Below are positions 30,489 through 37,374 of a DNA stretch of 38,142 nucleotides, piece by piece. Location of the stretch: NCBI GenBank assembly GCA_041649615.1, contig JBAZMT010000007.1, positions 1 through 38,142 on the forward strand, read 5' to 3'. The notes under the pieces were generated by a model. That model searched no databases, was not told the DNA's origin, and saw only the letters and a list, made by a program, of their open reading frames with translations. This DNA comes from JALOAR01 sp041649615. GTDB lineage: Bacteria; Patescibacteriota; Minisyncoccia; UBA6257; Colwellbacteraceae. The translations under genes were made by a program, and so were the position numbers. Position 1 is the stretch's first letter, and each line of letters starts with the position of its first letter.

Positions 30489-31577
30489 TCACCCACCATA
30501 CGATTTTAATAGCTCCAAAACAGACTCGACAACATATTCCTGGTCGTCCTCGGTGATCTCGTGGTGGAGGGGGAGAGCGAGTAAACTATTGGCAAGATCA
30601 CGAGACGTGTTGAACTCACTACCATACTGACTATCCCGGCTTAAACTGCACATAGAAAGATCGCGAACGTAGTAAGTTCCGACCTGAGATTCGATACCAC
30701 GCGACGCCAGATCACGAATAAGACGATCGCGGTGTTCGTGGACATACACACAATATGACTGATACGTACAACTGCAATCTAGTCGGGGGCCCCCCCACTG
30801 TACGTCGCACCCATCCAGCAGCTTATTATAATACGCCGCCAGACGGCGACGGGAATCTATGATTTCCTCGATGCGGCCAATTTGAACAATACCAACCGCG
30901 GCATTGATGTCACTCATTTTGGCATTAGTGCCAGACAACCCAGCAGAGAACACGAAATTTTTAAGGTGGCGCAGAGTATCTGCAACCAATCCGTTGTCTG
31001 TAACGACCATGCCGCCCTCACCAGTGGTAATGATCTTGCGTGGATGAAACGAAAAAACCGTGACATCGGCAAGTTTGCCGGTTTTAACACCATTTTCATC
31101 AACCGCACCAAGTGAGCAAGCAGCGTCTTCAATAACGGTCCAATCGCAATCACGTGCCTGACGATACACTTGCGGAAACAATGGGTGACCGCCCCACGAC
31201 ACCGGGATAACGACGCTAACCGGGTCGAACTCAAACGAAGATAATTGAACCGGACCAACGCAGCCAGTGAGGAACATAACGTCAGAGAACAAAACTTTAT
31301 ACCCAGCGCCTACAGCAGAAACGGCAGTCGCGGGATGGGTAAAAGCAGGAACTATAGCTGTGGGGGAATCGCGACTGAAGACATTAAGAGCGTGAGTAAG
31401 ACCAACGGTGGCATTTGGATACGCAATTGCATGCTTAACACCGACGTACCTGGCGACGGCTTCCTCGAACTCGGCAACCTTCTCGCCCTCTGTGAGCCAG
31501 CCGGAATCGAGCACGTCAGCTACGGCCTGCTTCTCAGCATCTGTTATCCACGGCTTCATCAACTGAATCTTCTGCAT
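30489..31577 (-). CDS. DegT/DnrJ/EryC1-type sugar aminotransferase (second copy)
   Basis: A 362-residue PLP enzyme. N-terminal PWITDAEKQAVADVLDSGWLTEGEKVAEFEEAVARYVG, D151 (EDAACSLG) and the PLP lysine K181 in SFHPRKIITTGEGG are diagnostic. These enzymes put an amino group on a keto-sugar nucleotide. It is distinct from the paralogue at 34055-35128 and may act on a different position or ring, making a second amino sugar. TTGGTGG precedes the ATG at 31577; 44 bases overlap the dehydrogenase gene. Last gene of the leftward sugar operon. Confidence 0.85.
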   Translation of the reverse strand: MQKIQLMKPWITDAEKQAVADVLDSGWLTEGEKVAEFEEAVARYVGVKHAIAYPNATVGLTHALNVFSRDSPTAIVPAFTHPATAVSAVGAGYKVLFSDVMFLTGCVGPVQLSSFEFDPVSVVIPVSWGGHPLFPQVYRQARDCDWTVIEDAACSLGAVDENGVKTGKLADVTVFSFHPRKIITTGEGGMVVTDNGLVADTLRHLKNFVFSAGLSGTNAKMSDINAAVGIVQIGRIEEIIDSRRRLAAYYNKLLDGCDVQWGGPRLDCSCTYQSYCVYVHEHRDRLIRDLASRGIESQVGTYYVRDLSMCSLSRDSQYGSEFNTSRDLANSLLALPLHHEITEDDQEYVVESVLELLKSYGG

Positions 31578-32709
31578 GGTTTACCACCAAAGTGAACGGG
31601 TTGAACACGACATCTGCCTGGTCGACGGGAAGCCATCTGAGGCCGAGCGATTCGACCTCCTCCTGGGAGTGGAACCTGTCGTACACCCCGACGCTGAACC
31701 CATTATCTTTCAGCGCATGGTATAGCCGAATCGGCTGACTGTTGGTGATGATACCAGTATCGCAGCGATACCCGATACCATCGATGCACACCGAAACATC
31801 TGGATCCCAGTCTATCTCGACGAGCAGACGCTGAACCCAATACTCGACCATGAAATCATTCAAAACGCGAGCAGATGAGATGAGACACGGTCTCGGGATG
31901 TCCGGATCGGACATCAGAAAGTGTGGGTACACTGGTATGCAGTGGCCACCTACCCCGACACCAGGCAGATGGAGGTGGCAGTAATCATGATTAGCGAGTG
32001 CGCGGGCAGTGTGATAATTAATGCCATACGCTTCTGCGGTCATATATAGCTCATTCGCCAAGGCGATGTTCGCGTCCCTATAGCAACCCTCTGCAATTTT
32101 GGAGAACTCAGAGTGTCTGGAATCGGGTGCCAAGCGGACGTCGGGGAGAAACGTAGCGTATAGATGATGCGCCTTCAACCCACTGGCGGAGTCGACGCCG
32201 CCAACGATCTTAGGGAAGTCGAGGAGACGAGATATGGCAATACCAGACATGATGCGCTCTGGTGAGTGGGCGAGATAGAAGTCGCCGAGCCGGAGTCCAC
32301 TGGTGTCCTCAAGCCAGCCGCGAACTTTGGTCTCTGTGGTTCCGACGGGCACCGTCGTTTCGATCACGACCAGGTCGTCAGGACACAAGATCCCGCCAAC
32401 CGACCTACACGCCGACTCCAGCGCACTGAAATCTGGCTGATTTTCAGGCGTGAGAGTAACCGGCACAACCACAATGTATGCAGTGCAATACGATGCGGCA
32501 TTGTACCGCGAGGACGCGACCAGAGCCGTGCCGCCACACTCGGCGATCATTTCTGAAAGGTACGTCTCGTCATCGTATGGGCTAACGCCATTATTGATGA
32601 GATCACATTTATCCTGGTCGATGTCAATACCGATGACCTTGCGTCCAGTGTTGGTAATCAAGCATGCAAGCGGCAGTCCGACGCGACCGAGTCCGATGAC
32701 CGCGATCAT
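31534..32709 (-). CDS. wbpA: UDP-N-acetylhexosamine 6-dehydrogenase (WbpA/WecC family)
   Basis: A 391-residue nucleotide-sugar dehydrogenase. NAD motif GLGRVGLP at 6-13; SPERIMSG; YRDANIALANEL at 210-221, the form seen in the WecC/WbpA branch rather than UDP-glucose dehydrogenases; catalytic C257 in GVGVGGHCIPVYPHF. Oxidises the C6 hydroxyl of UDP-GlcNAc (WbpA) or UDP-ManNAc (WecC) to the uronic acid with two NAD. The neighbouring WbpB, WbpD and WbpE homologues favour UDP-GlcNAc. A little shorter than the usual 420-440 residues, with motifs intact. ATGA overlap with the upstream gene. Confidence 0.85.
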   Translation of the reverse strand: MIAVIGLGRVGLPLACLITNTGRKVIGIDIDQDKCDLINNGVSPYDDETYLSEMIAECGGTALVASSRYNAASYCTAYIVVVPVTLTPENQPDFSALESACRSVGGILCPDDLVVIETTVPVGTTETKVRGWLEDTSGLRLGDFYLAHSPERIMSGIAISRLLDFPKIVGGVDSASGLKAHHLYATFLPDVRLAPDSRHSEFSKIAEGCYRDANIALANELYMTAEAYGINYHTARALANHDYCHLHLPGVGVGGHCIPVYPHFLMSDPDIPRPCLISSARVLNDFMVEYWVQRLLVEIDWDPDVSVCIDGIGYRCDTGIITNSQPIRLYHALKDNGFSVGVYDRFHSQEEVESLGLRWLPVDQADVVFNPFTLVVNHAEDSVDEAVDNRC

Positions 32710-33155
32710 ATGTGACCACCCCTGGCAGGCGAGCCGAATACTGTGACATTCGGAGGGACATCGTGAACAACAACAGATCCGGCACCGACAATCGCACTCT
32801 CACCGATTGTAACACCTGGGAGAATGATAGCACCGGCACCAACGCTGGCGCGATCGCATATCACGGTTCGCAGAGAAGACGTTGGATCCCACATCCAGGC
32901 GCGCGGAGCACGATCGTTGCATATGATCGCACCAGGTCCGATGAAAACATTGCTACCGATGACCAGGGGAGCATACAAATTGGCGCCGTTCTGTATTTTG
33001 CACCCGCTGCCAATAACAACATCGTGATCGATGTACACGTGCTCACCGACTATGCACCCATGAGCAACTCGGGCGCCTTCGCGAATATGAGCCCAGGCCC
33101 ATACCTTACTGGTGGGATCCACAGTCCCGTCCACAATTGCAGTGGGATGTATCAT
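32706..33155 (-). CDS. wbpD: UDP-2-acetamido-3-amino-glucuronate N-acetyltransferase (WbpD/WlbB-like)
   Basis: A 149-residue left-handed beta-helix protein: VHPTAIVDGTVDP-like start (IHPTAIVDGTVDPTSKVWAWAHIREGARV), IGEHVYIDHDVVIGSGCKI, NLYAPLVIGSNVFIGPGAIICND, then VTIGESAIVGAGSVV and VFGSPARGG. This is the pattern of WbpD/WlbB, which acetylates the 3-amino group of UDP-GlcNAc3NA using acetyl-CoA, giving UDP-GlcNAc3NAcA. Usual length is about 190, so the C-terminus is short. Starts inside the dehydrogenase gene upstream (50-base overlap). Confidence 0.85.
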   Translation of the reverse strand: MIHPTAIVDGTVDPTSKVWAWAHIREGARVAHGCIVGEHVYIDHDVVIGSGCKIQNGANLYAPLVIGSNVFIGPGAIICNDRAPRAWMWDPTSSLRTVICDRASVGAGAIILPGVTIGESAIVGAGSVVVHDVPPNVTVFGSPARGGHI

Positions 33156-34065
33156 TCTTTATCGCCTCACACATTTCGATGTTGCTGACTGCATCGTCGA
33201 ACGACACTGGAAACGAAGTATGATTGCGGACGCAGTCGGCGAATGTGGCCAATTCAACTTTCAGGGGCTCGACGCGGGGGACGGCCACACGCTCAACCAG
33301 GTTCTCCTGGTGATAATCACCGCCAAGTGACATGTACGCGCCAGGTGGGTGAAACACATGCAGCTCCTGCGTCACGAGATCCGCGACCAAAGTGTGTTCA
33401 ACGCACTCCGCTACGATCTCACGGACCTTACAGGCGCCGACCCGGCTGGCCGACATGGACACGATAGTGTGGTCGGAATAATCAAGCAGGACATGCGCAT
33501 AGTCCTCAGTGGAAAGCGACCTCATGTTTGAGTGCTGTCGCCCAAACAACACGTGTTGCACAAGATCCACGTCATGTATCATAAGATCATCGACAACCGA
33601 ACCACCAGTGACCCTGCGGGACGCGGGATTGTGGCGCCGAATGGACACGTAGTATGGCGCGACAAAGTGCTTAACGAAATGAGCTACCACCGGATTGAAC
33701 CGCTCGATATGACCAACTCCACTACCGACTGGAAATGATAGTGACGCCATTGCGCGGGCGGAATCGAGCGAATGTGCAATGGGCTTCTCAACCAGGACGG
33801 GGACGTTCGCGTCCGCGGCAGAACACGCTACCGACATATGAGACGTGGTGGGAGTACAAATGCTGACCAGATCAGAGTCGTCGAGCACGCACTGGACGTC
33901 GTCACAAATATATGCGCCATGAAGCGTTTTCATGCGGTTCGCAGCGAACGTATCAGGATCATATACGAGCACGAAATCAATGCCACGCATCTCGGAGTAA
34001 ACCCGAACGTGGTTGGATCCCATGTGACCGCAACCGATTACACCAGCGACCAGATCACTCGACAC
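33106..34065 (-). CDS. wbpB: UDP-N-acetyl-2-amino-2-deoxyglucuronate 3-dehydrogenase (WbpB/WlbA-like, Gfo/Idh/MocA family)
   Basis: A 319-residue oxidoreductase with NAD motif GCGHMGSNH at 11-19, the family EKP signature at 93-95 (VLVEKPIAHS), and a C-terminal sheet that binds the sugar. WbpB oxidises C3 of UDP-GlcNAcA to a 3-keto sugar, the substrate of the WbpE aminotransferase encoded next to it. GTG start at 34065, overlapping the aminotransferase stop by 11 bases. The last 16 codons overlap the WbpD gene and read as a Cys/Asp/Gly tail, probably a by-product of overlap. Confidence 0.8.
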   Translation of the reverse strand: MSSDLVAGVIGCGHMGSNHVRVYSEMRGIDFVLVYDPDTFAANRMKTLHGAYICDDVQCVLDDSDLVSICTPTTSHMSVACSAADANVPVLVEKPIAHSLDSARAMASLSFPVGSGVGHIERFNPVVAHFVKHFVAPYYVSIRRHNPASRRVTGGSVVDDLMIHDVDLVQHVLFGRQHSNMRSLSTEDYAHVLLDYSDHTIVSMSASRVGACKVREIVAECVEHTLVADLVTQELHVFHPPGAYMSLGGDYHQENLVERVAVPRVEPLKVELATFADCVRNHTSFPVSFDDAVSNIEMCEAIKNDTSHCNCGRDCGSHQ

Positions 34066-35128
34066 TGTTGATCACCTCAATTATATGATCACGGTCAGTG
34101 GTCGAGACCCATGGACCGACCGGAATACTGATACAGTGGCGCGACGCAAGACGGGCGAAGCCGAAGCGTCCGGGCGATCTGATACAGGGCTGATCGGTTA
34201 CAGGCATCGGGTAATGGACGGCGCAGCCAATACCATTCGATATGAGATACGACGCGAACTCGTCTCTGGTTAAGGAACACGCGTCGGAGATATACAAGAC
34301 ATACTGGTGGTACACATGATAAACGTCGTCAAGGACGCTGGGGGTGAATATGCCATCGACATCGATATGCGAGTCATAGTCGAACGCGGCCATCCGACGC
34401 TTAGCATTGAAGTCGTCGAGTTTTTTGAGCTGCTCACGACCGATCGCCGCTTGCATCTCAGTCATGCGAAAGTTCGTGCCAACACAAACATGATCATATT
34501 TGCCGGCATCACCATGGTTACGGAACAGTCGGGCACGCCGCGCGAGGTCGAGACGGTTGGTGGTCAGCATACCACCTTCACCACCAGTGGTCATGTTCTT
34601 GGTTGCGTAAAAGCTGAACGCACCGACATCGCCAATCGACCCGGCCATTCGGGAGCCAATCGATGCACCAGCGGCCTGGGCGCAATCTTCTATGGCAAAC
34701 GATTCTGACACGCGGCTATCAGTGATTATGTCGGCTACGTTACCAAACAAATGAACGGGGATCGCCGCCTCGTCGTGACGCAACTTGAATGAACCATCGA
34801 TACAATATGCACTGTGGTTGAAGGGGTCATGCGGATTAATGTCGTGAAACACGACATCCATTCGTGGGTGGACCGAATTGGCAGTAGCGATGAACGTGAA
34901 CGCAGGAACGTGAACGCGCTTGATCTCCTTCGGGATAAGCGCATTGGCAATGACCAGCGCGGTCGTCCCGCTGCTAACGGCAATCGCATGGTCGACCCCG
35001 ATATACCTGGCGAACTCTTCCTCGAACTTGGCGACTTCTTCACCCTGCGCCAGCTGACCTGAATCGAGAACACGGAGAGCAGCTCTCTTCTCTTCTTCAC
35101 CAATCATAGGCTTTGCTATCGGTATCAT
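34055..35128 (-). CDS. wbpE: UDP-2-acetamido-2-deoxy-3-oxo-glucuronate aminotransferase (WbpE/WlbC-like)
   Basis: A 357-residue DegT-type PLP enzyme: PIAKPMIGEEEKRAALRVLDSGQLAQG, D148 (IEDCAQAAGA), K177 in FSFYATKNMTTGGEGG. Its place directly before WbpB and WbpD homologues points to the 3-amino transfer from glutamate onto the 3-keto-GlcNAcA nucleotide. First enzyme gene after the AbrB-like regulator, coupled by ATGA at 35125-35128. Together with WbpB, D and A it completes the route from UDP-GlcNAc to UDP-GlcNAc3NAcA; the 2-epimerase that would follow (WbpI) is not seen. Confidence 0.85.
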   Translation of the reverse strand: MIPIAKPMIGEEEKRAALRVLDSGQLAQGEEVAKFEEEFARYIGVDHAIAVSSGTTALVIANALIPKEIKRVHVPAFTFIATANSVHPRMDVVFHDINPHDPFNHSAYCIDGSFKLRHDEAAIPVHLFGNVADIITDSRVSESFAIEDCAQAAGASIGSRMAGSIGDVGAFSFYATKNMTTGGEGGMLTTNRLDLARRARLFRNHGDAGKYDHVCVGTNFRMTEMQAAIGREQLKKLDDFNAKRRMAAFDYDSHIDVDGIFTPSVLDDVYHVYHQYVLYISDACSLTRDEFASYLISNGIGCAVHYPMPVTDQPCIRSPGRFGFARLASRHCISIPVGPWVSTTDRDHIIEVINSVE

Positions 35129-35409
35129 GATCCAACCTCGCTAACGGGCTTCTTGCGGGCATACGTGCCTCGCTGGGCAACAGATGCTATCGTGACGATA
35201 TCCTCCATTGCGCGGGTAATGTCGTTACGATCCAGGGGAGTCGGAGGGAGCACGACGACCAGCTCGTTTGCGATAATGGTGACGTCGTCGCCAGGCTTGA
35301 CCCGATGTTTTTTGATCCACTCCGCTGGCAAGGATACCTTATGTGACCGGCCACTCTCCATAACGCGGCGTGATACTACCAGCACCATGTATAGGGACAC
35401 GTCCGCCAT
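35125..35409 (-). CDS. AbrB/SpoVT-like regulator heading the sugar operon
   Basis: A 94-residue protein. Residues about 5-50 form a swapped-hairpin AbrB domain (VVSRRVMESGRSHKVSLPAEWIKKHRVKPGDDVTIIANELVVVLPP); a Lys/Arg-rich tail follows. Such proteins bind DNA as dimers and often control their own operons in archaea. The ATG at 35409 is preferred; GTG at 35445 in frame would start before the likely promoter, and an ATG eight codons downstream (35388) is also possible. The gene heads the five-gene sugar operon and overlaps it as ATGA, so it may tune that operon. Confidence 0.75.
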   Translation of the reverse strand: MADVSLYMVLVVSRRVMESGRSHKVSLPAEWIKKHRVKPGDDVTIIANELVVVLPPTPLDRNDITRAMEDIVTIASVAQRGTYARKKPVSEVGS

Positions 35410-35448
35410 ACAGATATAATGCTTTCGGGTGCGAGTTACCGGCACCGA

Positions 35449-35456
35449 TTAAATAC
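35449..35456. promoter_or_regulatory. TATA element between the AbrB-like and virion operons
   Basis: ATTAAATA (7 of 8 to consensus) lies about 29 bases before the plus-strand ATG at 35482, consistent with a leaderless start. On the minus strand the reverse TATTTAAT is 43 bases before the AbrB-like ATG at 35409, so it may serve both directions. The intervening bases are the natural place for an AbrB-type operator. Confidence 0.5.
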
Positions 35457-35481
35457 GGGACGTTATCATAAAACAGTATAT

Positions 35482-36561
35482 ATGGTAGCCTATGTTGACC
35501 CGAAAAAATGTGCGTATGCGCCAGAGTCACTTGCAGAAGCACAGGAGATAGCAACCGTAGCCGCCGGCGGCACGGTGGCAGCGAAGTACTACGACTGGCC
35601 GCCGTTCTATGTCGAAATCGAGAGACTGACGGTGGAGCAGGATGCGAACACAACCGCGATAGTGTCAGCGGATGGGTACGCGAGAAAACAGAGTTTCCAC
35701 TCCAGGGCCGGACCACAGGACAATGTTGCAGGGATACACGCCGTTCCAAACCGATCCATCGCAAAGGACTCGCTCGAGATCATGCTGAACGCCGAAACCG
35801 GGACACCATCGACCAACATAAAAGCCAGATGGAACATGACTGTACGGGATCCAACCATCCTGGACAAACTGCGTCTGAATAGGTCGATGAAATCGAACGT
35901 CGTGTTCTCCACCGCAGAAGAGGCGATAATCGAGAAATACGCACTGAACGATATGATCGATATAGGTGTGGCGCCAAGGAACGAAGACCTGCTCGGGGAC
36001 AACGTGTACAAGTGGTTCGACGAAATAATACAGGTGTCGAGAAGAATCCCGGCCATAGCAGACGGAGAAGAGCTGGTGGTCGGCGGGGACATAAAGGTAC
36101 CACAGCGGAAAGTGTACACCCTGTTGGGAATAGCATTCGACTCAGCAGCCATGGCGACCGTTGCAGCCGGAGCCATAACGGCAAACGAGCTATGGATTAA
36201 AGTTGACAGGGACGCAGTGAACGATTACATGGTACTCGACGCGCTGGCCATGCCAGAAACGACGGCAGGTGACATGAACGAAACCGTGAGACTCTTCATA
36301 CCAGCAGTCGAGAAGTTCAGCGTCCGACTGGTGAACGACTCCGGTGGCGCAATAGCGGCAGCAGACAGTCTCGATCTGAGGTTCTTCTACGGCGTACGAG
36401 ACATGAACGTGATCGACCACATCAAGTGGAATTATCCGTTCTTCTCCACCGCAGAGGAAGAAAAGTACTACGAGCTGGAAGAAAAGTATCTGCTGAAAGA
36501 GAAAGTCGCAGCAGGTCTGCTTGATAACCTGCAGCCCCCAAGCATCGCCATGCTGAAGTAG
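35482..36561 (+). CDS. Virion structural protein (second capsid-like candidate)
   Basis: A 359-residue protein with a leaderless start at 35482; the frame continues upstream to 35419, past the promoter. Mixed alpha/beta with a membrane-free sequence. Parts that look structural: KYYDWPPFYVEIERLTVEQDANT, WFDEIIQVSRRIPAIADGEELVVGGDIKVP, NELWIKVDRDAVNDYMVLDALAMP, FIPAVEKFSVRLVNDSGG. A charged coiled coil ends it (EEEKYYELEEKYLLKEKV). It shares C/G codon bias with the capsid-like gene at 20494. Heads an operon of three smaller beta-rich proteins and a lectin-fold protein, so it could be a spike, baseplate or capsid protein. Homology not recognised. Confidence 0.5.
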   Translation: MVAYVDPKKCAYAPESLAEAQEIATVAAGGTVAAKYYDWPPFYVEIERLTVEQDANTTAIVSADGYARKQSFHSRAGPQDNVAGIHAVPNRSIAKDSLEIMLNAETGTPSTNIKARWNMTVRDPTILDKLRLNRSMKSNVVFSTAEEAIIEKYALNDMIDIGVAPRNEDLLGDNVYKWFDEIIQVSRRIPAIADGEELVVGGDIKVPQRKVYTLLGIAFDSAAMATVAAGAITANELWIKVDRDAVNDYMVLDALAMPETTAGDMNETVRLFIPAVEKFSVRLVNDSGGAIAAADSLDLRFFYGVRDMNVIDHIKWNYPFFSTAEEEKYYELEEKYLLKEKVAAGLLDNLQPPSIAMLK

Positions 36562-36569
36562 GTGGAACA

Positions 36570-36917
36570 ATGGCCGTAGGGACCACCATTCGACGGACAC
36601 CATTCGTGAGAACATACACGTTTGCGACGGGCGGGGAAGATGACATGCTAACGTTGGATTTCGTACGAGATCCGGCACAGGGACTTGGAACGCCCGCCAG
36701 GTCGATGGTGATCCGAAATGCCGGAGCAGGAACCGTTTACTTCCTTCTATCGGAAGACGGCATACACTGGTCTGAGAAAGGAACCATCCCAAGCGGTGGA
36801 TACGAATCGTACTCGTACCACGACGGGATACTGATATCCATCGCCAGGGTGTGGGCATCGGCTGCAGCCACTTCCGTTGACATACGAGCCACCCCAGGCG
36901 CCCTGGACGTGATCTGA
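36570..36917 (+). CDS. Small beta-sandwich virion protein
   Basis: A 115-residue beta-rich protein (FVRTYTFATGGEDDMLTLDFVRD, SMVIRNAGAGTVYFLLSEDGIHWSEKGTIPSGGYESYSYHDGI). The layout of a strand with NAG-GTVYF followed by IPSGGY-S is typical of small phage tail or fibre-associated sandwiches. GGTGGAACA precedes the ATG. Sits between the large structural gene and the coiled-coil sandwich protein. Confidence 0.6.
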   Translation: MAVGTTIRRTPFVRTYTFATGGEDDMLTLDFVRDPAQGLGTPARSMVIRNAGAGTVYFLLSEDGIHWSEKGTIPSGGYESYSYHDGILISIARVWASAAATSVDIRATPGALDVI

Positions 36918-36918
36918 G

Positions 36919-37374
36919 ATGCCAGTTATAGACCAGAGCCCAACAGCGGCAGACACCGCTAACATGAAAGCGGACATCGACGCCATAAACACAGCGCTCC
37001 AAGCTGGCGGGATAACCCAGGCGCAACTGGCATCAGTAGTGGCAGCGTTAGACGACCTTAAGACATCGATCGATCCCAAGGTGCTAACGCACGTAGCGAT
37101 CGACTTCTCCAGTTCTGCCGCCCAGACGATCATCGCGGCTCCAGGAGCCGGTAATCGGATACGTATAGTAGAACTCGACTTGACGGCGCTCACCAACGTC
37201 GAAGTAGCGGTGAAATCGGCATCAACGACTATCCGGACGTTCCAATTCGCGACGTTGGCTTGGGCTCCGCCAATGCCATTGAACCTCGGGACGAACGAGG
37301 CCCTGGCACTCGACTCGGTGACCGCCGACCGAATCACCGGCGGCGTCAGCTACTACGTGGAGGACGTAGCATGA
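36919..37374 (+). CDS. Fibre or baseplate-associated protein with N-terminal coiled coil and beta-sandwich
   Basis: A 151-residue protein. Residues about 10-52 are helical (NMKADIDAINTALQAGGITQAQLASVVAALDDLK), then residues 58-151 a beta-sandwich (VAIDFSSSAAQTIIAAPGAGNRIRIVELDLT, VKSASTTIRTFQFATLAW, DRITGGVSYYVE). The sandwich with PGAG-IRIV and GG-SYYV is a common theme in phage proteins that bind the lectin-fold receptor protein or adorn tail fibres. Its stop overlaps the next start as ATGA, so it is translated with the lectin-fold protein. Confidence 0.7.
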   Translation: MPVIDQSPTAADTANMKADIDAINTALQAGGITQAQLASVVAALDDLKTSIDPKVLTHVAIDFSSSAAQTIIAAPGAGNRIRIVELDLTALTNVEVAVKSASTTIRTFQFATLAWAPPMPLNLGTNEALALDSVTADRITGGVSYYVEDVA

